Notes under the pieces: generated by a model | The model's database searches: none | Told to the model about the DNA's origin: nothing | What the model saw: only the letters and a program-made list of their open reading frames with translations | Made by a program: the position numbers and the translations under genes | DNA from: Bacteroidota bacterium | GTDB taxonomy: Bacteria > Bacteroidota > Bacteroidia > Bacteroidales > Tannerellaceae | Direction of reading: 5' to 3' | DNA: 64,000 nucleotides | Assembly (NCBI GenBank): GCA_023429375.1 | Contig: JAEYVY010000019.1 | Span: 1 to 64,000, forward strand | Shown: positions 60,795 to 64,000 of the stretch, in pieces | Layout: the number at the start of each line of letters is the position of its first letter | Position numbering within the stretch: the stretch's first letter is position 1

Positions 60795-62552
60795 ATGAAA
60801 AAATTAATATATTTATTAGCGACAGTATTCACCTTTGCTAGTTGTGAAAGTTTCCTGGATACAGAAAGCTATACAAAGAAGAATACAGGAAATTATCCTA
60901 AGACTGCTGATGACGCAATTCAGATGGTTACTGGTATTTATTCCACGTTGAATAAGCCTTTAGCGAATGTACAAAACACCTATCTCTATGCTGCTGAATT
61001 AGCATCAGACGACCGTTTCGGTGGTGGTGGTGAAAACGATAAAGACATGCAGGTGTTAGACCACTTGTTGTATACCAATATGGATCGTTTCAAAACTTTC
61101 TGGTCTGACCGCTATTCAGGCATCAGCCGTGCGAATATGGCATTGGCTAATCTGGATAAGGTAGAAGATGTAGAATTGCGCAACCAATTGATGGGAGAAG
61201 TATTGATACTTCGTGCTTTCTTCTACAATGAACTGGTGGAATTATTCGGTAATATACCTTTAATTACAAGTGTACCTTCAACCGTTGGTGAAGCTTCCGT
61301 ATATCCTGCTCAAGCATCTCCTGAAGAAGTATATGGTATGATTGCTTCTGACTTGAAGAAAGCAATTGAAATCATGCCTTCAAAACCTTGGAAGGAAGTT
61401 ATTTCCGGAACTGGTCACTTGACAAAATGGACAGCTGAAGCTTTATTGGCACGTGTATTCTTGTTCTACACCGGTTTCTATGGTAAAGACGCGCTTCCTC
61501 TAATGGCCGAAGATGGATCAATCTCAGGTTCTTTACCTAAGAGTGAAGTAATAGCAGGCTTGGAAGACTGTATCGCTAATAGCGGACACAGTTTGGTTAG
61601 CGACTTCCGTAGCTTATGGCCTTATTCTAACAAGTTGTCTAAGAAACATTATTCATTTGTAGCTGATGCTCCTGATTGGGTAAAAGACGGTGAAAATCCT
61701 GAACAAGTATTTACAATCAAATGCTCTCACTTGGCTGACTGGAGTACTACAATCGGTTATTCTAACCAATACATGCTTCACTTTGCTATCCGTAGCTCGG
61801 GGGCAACCGATCAGTACAAGAAAATATTCCCATTCGGACAAGGTTGGGGTGCAGGACCTGTGAACCCTAAATTATGGGATGAATGGAAAGCAGCTGAACC
61901 TAATGACATCCGTCGTGAAGCTTCTATCCTTGACGCATCACAAACAGAAGATTATGTATATGGTGCAGATAAGCAAATGGAAGAATCAGGATTCTGGCAA
62001 AAGAAGATCATCGCTACTACAGCTGTTAAGTCTTACAATAATGACGGTTCGATGAATGCTCTTTATAATAGCTTTACCTCATCTAAGGAATACTATGGTG
62101 ATGGAGAAGATGATGACTTCCAATTAGGACATGAAGTAGACGTTAACATCATTCGTTTTGCAGATGTTCTGCTTATGCATTCAGAATTGACACAAACTGC
62201 TGATGGTATGAACCGTGTACGTGCAAGAGCCGGATTACCTGCTGTTAGCTATTCAGAACAAGCACTTCGCAATGAACGTCGTTGGGAGTTGGCCTTCGAA
62301 GGCACCAGATGGAGTGATATCAGAAGATGGGGTATTGCTGTGCAAGCCTTGACTAAACAGTTAGGCGCTCCTATTTGGAACCGTGGTGTTCCTACCACAA
62401 TGAAGGATCAGGGTGCAGGATATGCTGCTCGTTATGAAGCTACAAAGGGCTTCATGCCAATCCCACAATCTGAAATCGACTTGTCTGATGGAGTATTAAA
62501 ACAAAATCCAGGTTGGGATGCTTCTGCTGTGTTTGTAAGCTGGAACGAATAG
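60795..62552 (+). CDS. SusD/RagB family ligand-binding lipoprotein
   Basis: Surface partner of the SusC 10 nt upstream. Lipoprotein signal MKKLIYLLATVFTFASC (acylated Cys at residue 17). The SusD core is recognisable: MGEVLILRAFFYNELVELFG with NIPLI after it, IIRFADVLLMHSELTQTADG, LRNERRWELAFEGTRWSDIR and FMPIPQSEIDLSDGVLKQNPGW. Its most distinctive part is the long middle region (about 270-440), rich in Trp, Gly and Asp, probably forming the ligand face. 585 aa. The final residues continue about 10 aa beyond the usual NPGW end. It is followed 30 nt later by a small lipoprotein gene. Ligand unknown. Confidence 0.93.
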   Translation: MKKLIYLLATVFTFASCESFLDTESYTKKNTGNYPKTADDAIQMVTGIYSTLNKPLANVQNTYLYAAELASDDRFGGGGENDKDMQVLDHLLYTNMDRFKTFWSDRYSGISRANMALANLDKVEDVELRNQLMGEVLILRAFFYNELVELFGNIPLITSVPSTVGEASVYPAQASPEEVYGMIASDLKKAIEIMPSKPWKEVISGTGHLTKWTAEALLARVFLFYTGFYGKDALPLMAEDGSISGSLPKSEVIAGLEDCIANSGHSLVSDFRSLWPYSNKLSKKHYSFVADAPDWVKDGENPEQVFTIKCSHLADWSTTIGYSNQYMLHFAIRSSGATDQYKKIFPFGQGWGAGPVNPKLWDEWKAAEPNDIRREASILDASQTEDYVYGADKQMEESGFWQKKIIATTAVKSYNNDGSMNALYNSFTSSKEYYGDGEDDDFQLGHEVDVNIIRFADVLLMHSELTQTADGMNRVRARAGLPAVSYSEQALRNERRWELAFEGTRWSDIRRWGIAVQALTKQLGAPIWNRGVPTTMKDQGAGYAARYEATKGFMPIPQSEIDLSDGVLKQNPGWDASAVFVSWNE

Positions 62553-62582
62553 TCATTGTCAAACTTAATTTAGAAAAGTAAT

Positions 62583-63419
62583 ATGAATAAAAAATTATTA
62601 TATTCTGTAGTTGGTTTAGCCCTGTTCATTACAGCTTGCGAACCTGCTGAAGATAGGGATGTTCTTTCCGGAGCTGTGACAGCAGACCAAATTAACATTT
62701 CGGCCACTCCACAAATTGTCGATGGAAAGAATTCCAATTATATCGAATTAAATAGCGATGGTAACCCTGTTCTTTCGTCATGGGATTATGGAAGTGGCGT
62801 TACGACAGGTACCAAAACAGTTGTTCAGGTGGTTCTGAAAGGCGAAAACCAAATCAAATTCACTGGACGTAACCACGATGGTTCTCTTATTGAGAAAACA
62901 TTAACCGTACAAGTTGACACATTGATCAACGTACCTGCCGAATGGGGTTATTTCTGTGGCTCAGGAGAAAAGACTTGGGTATGGGATGACACACAAGCCG
63001 ATGAAGTAGTTTGGGGTAATGGTGGTTATAAAGGCAACACTTCTCCAGGATGGTGGAGAGTAGCTCTGAATGATATTGACGAACAGGCAAAAGGCGAAGG
63101 ACGTGGTGCTCAAATGACATTCGCTATTTCCGGTTCAAAACTGACAATCACCAAATCTGATGGCTCATCACAAAGCGGTTCATTCACATTTGATATGAAT
63201 GCGAAGACCATGGATGATGGTGGTGCTGTTTGGGGTAAAGGTAAGCTGAATACAAAAGTTGTTTCTGTATTATGTGGTATCGCTCCTAACGAAGGTGGTG
63301 GTCGTGTATATGAATACGATATTTTAAATCTCGACGATGAGAAAATGGCATTAGCCCGTCCTGAACCAGGAGCTGGTTCTTGGGGTACTGCTTGGTTCTG
63401 GATGTTCAGAGCAAAATAA
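62583..63419 (+). CDS. Surface lipoprotein, possible third component of the SusCD operon
   Basis: 278-aa lipoprotein with signal MNKKLLYSVVGLALFITAC (Cys at residue 19). The N-terminal part (about 30-115) has the strand pattern of an Ig/PKD-like domain (KTVVQVVLKGENQIKFTGRN, KTLTVQVDTLI). The C-terminal part, rich in Trp and Gly (ETWVWD-like KTWVWDDTQ, GNTSPGWWRVALNDID, GGAVWGKGKL, WGTAWFWMF), looks like a beta-sandwich carbohydrate-binding module; exposed Trp residues are the usual glycan contacts. Its position after SusD and its lipobox fit a surface glycan-binding protein (SGBP, SusE/F-like). I do not recognise a named family, so glycan binding is inference. It ends before a terminator at 63445-63472. 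Confidence 0.7.
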   Translation: MNKKLLYSVVGLALFITACEPAEDRDVLSGAVTADQINISATPQIVDGKNSNYIELNSDGNPVLSSWDYGSGVTTGTKTVVQVVLKGENQIKFTGRNHDGSLIEKTLTVQVDTLINVPAEWGYFCGSGEKTWVWDDTQADEVVWGNGGYKGNTSPGWWRVALNDIDEQAKGEGRGAQMTFAISGSKLTITKSDGSSQSGSFTFDMNAKTMDDGGAVWGKGKLNTKVVSVLCGIAPNEGGGRVYEYDILNLDDEKMALARPEPGAGSWGTAWFWMFRAK

Positions 63420-63444
63420 TTTGTTAAAAACAGACTACTAATAG

Positions 63445-63472
63445 GAAGGCGAATCGTTATTGGTTCGCCTTC
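63445..63472 (+). terminator. Intrinsic terminator of the SusC-SusD-lipoprotein operon
   Basis: Arms GAAGGCGAA (63445-63453) and TTCGCCTTC (63464-63472) around a 10-nt loop, followed by TTTATC. It lies 26 nt after the stop codon of the third gene. Confidence 0.8.
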
Positions 63473-63488
63473 TTTATCTCTAATTGTA

Positions 63489-63496
63489 TATATTTG
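63489..63496 (+). promoter_or_regulatory. -7 box of the DUF4369-type lipoprotein gene
   Basis: TATATTTG, exact TAnnTTTG match, 20 nt before the ATG at 63517. No TTTG at the usual -33 distance; the region upstream is the terminator of the previous operon. Confidence 0.45.
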
Positions 63497-63516
63497 TATT
63501 ATAAACTTAGCTTACA

Positions 63517-64000
63517 ATGAATAAATTCCTGTTTGCATTATTCTCCTTCTTGTTTTTTTCCTGTCAGAACGGAAAAGAATCGTTTCTCATCACAGGTACT
63601 GTTCCTGACGGTAAATACGAAAATGAAATCGTTTATTTAGTCCCATTAGAAGGAGCAACCTTCGAGAATGTGGATTCAACATATATTAAAGACGGACGTT
63701 TTAGTTTTTCGGGAACTATCGACTCGTCGTCAATCCATATTATTCGCATGAAACCCATTTTACGTCTACTCGTAGAAGAACTATTAGTCATTGTCGAACC
63801 TGGTACGATTCAGGTCAGGTTAGATTCTATTAGTCAGGCCGGAGGTACTGTGCTAAATGACGCTTTGCAGGAATGGAAAGAGAAAAAACAAACGTACGAT
63901 TTAAAAAAACACAACCTAATTGGACTAGCCAAACAGAGTAATAATGCGGATTTGACAGGTGAAATATTGAAAATTGATTCTGTTTTTTCTGAATATAATT
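63517..64000 (+). CDS. DUF4369-type lipoprotein, N-terminal part (cut by window edge)
   Basis: The open frame runs from ATG 63517 off the right edge (161 codons seen). Signal MNKFLFALFSFLFFSC gives a lipobox with Cys at residue 16. The mature part, ESFLITGTVPDGKYENEIVY followed by VDSTYIKDGRFSFSGTID and LLVIVEPGTIQVRLDSISQ, has the beta-rich pattern of DUF4369. That domain in Bacteroidota usually precedes a thioredoxin-like (TlpA/ResA) domain; whether a thioredoxin domain follows here cannot be seen. It has its own -7 box and is separated by a terminator from the SusCD operon, so it is probably an independent gene. Confidence 0.75.
   Translation, partial: MNKFLFALFSFLFFSCQNGKESFLITGTVPDGKYENEIVYLVPLEGATFENVDSTYIKDGRFSFSGTIDSSSIHIIRMKPILRLLVEELLVIVEPGTIQVRLDSISQAGGTVLNDALQEWKEKKQTYDLKKHNLIGLAKQSNNADLTGEILKIDSVFSEYN

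Noticed and set aside
1..64000. rRNA, tRNA, integrase or transposase genes
   Set aside because: None could be recognised in any intergenic stretch or ORF; gaps long enough to hold a tRNA were examined by eye and contain promoters, terminators or AT-rich spacer.

Overview
The window is a chromosomal segment of a low-GC member of the phylum Bacteroidota, most likely order Bacteroidales. The evidence is several SusC/SusD outer-membrane import pairs, a FecR anti-sigma factor beside an STN-type SusC, pyruvate:ferredoxin oxidoreductase, a Bacteroides-type histone H1-like small protein, type III pantothenate kinase, LptC/LptE lipoproteins, and promoters of the Bacteroidetes type (TTTG, about 18-19 nt, TAnnTTTG). 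The sequence is AT-rich by eye, which would suit a Dysgonomonas- or Parabacteroides-like organism, but the genus is not proven. I found no rRNA, tRNA, CRISPR array, transposase or phage gene.

Layout. (1) 1-10742, plus strand: the tail of one SusD and two complete SusC/SusD pairs. Each SusD is followed by a nearly identical 60-nt 3' module ending in an intrinsic terminator, and the two SusC genes share leader and N-terminal sequence but differ in the barrel. (2) 10743-25550, minus strand: read in transcription order, a FecR anti-sigma factor with no sigma gene beside it, an STN-SusC, a SusD, a Tat-exported Gfo/Idh/MocA oxidoreductase, a very large HEAT-repeat protein with two C-terminal DUF1080 (3-keto-glycoside hydrolase/lyase type) domains, then a two-gene unit made of a polytopic membrane protein and a beta-propeller lipoprotein with a CxxCH motif. 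This block looks like an import and oxidative glycoside-processing locus. (3) 25675-37619: a secreted EEP-fold phosphodiesterase-like protein, a CDF metal transporter with an unusual metal site, a KefB-like antiporter, the 58-aa histone H1-like protein, a secreted M28 peptidase, an unrecognised 52-aa protein, a Cof-type HAD phosphatase, nifJ and an AAA/DUF4143 ATPase.

(4) 37857-53378, minus strand: envelope and housekeeping genes. They include a sigma-54 activator-lptE-TPR-secG operon; a four-gene operon of cytidylyltransferase, SDR reductase, CDP-alcohol phosphatidyltransferase and acyltransferase that looks like a lipid-headgroup pathway; DUF4837-pdxA; rlmN; and coaX-OMP-TPR-lptC-PpiD. (5) 53379-57242: a divergent intergenic region with a 31-bp-arm inverted repeat, then pyrG-yidC on the plus strand. 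(6) 57596-64000, plus strand: another SusC/SusD pair with a third surface-lipoprotein-like gene, then the start of a DUF4369-type lipoprotein cut by the window edge.

The best candidates for something not yet described are the SusC/D-FecR-Gfo-HEAT/DUF1080-propeller block (10743-25550), the lipid-headgroup-like operon (40777-43777), the triplicated 3' module (255-331, 5467-5542, 10684-10745) and the large inverted repeat between coaX and pyrG. Family names come from recognising motifs by eye; no database search was run.
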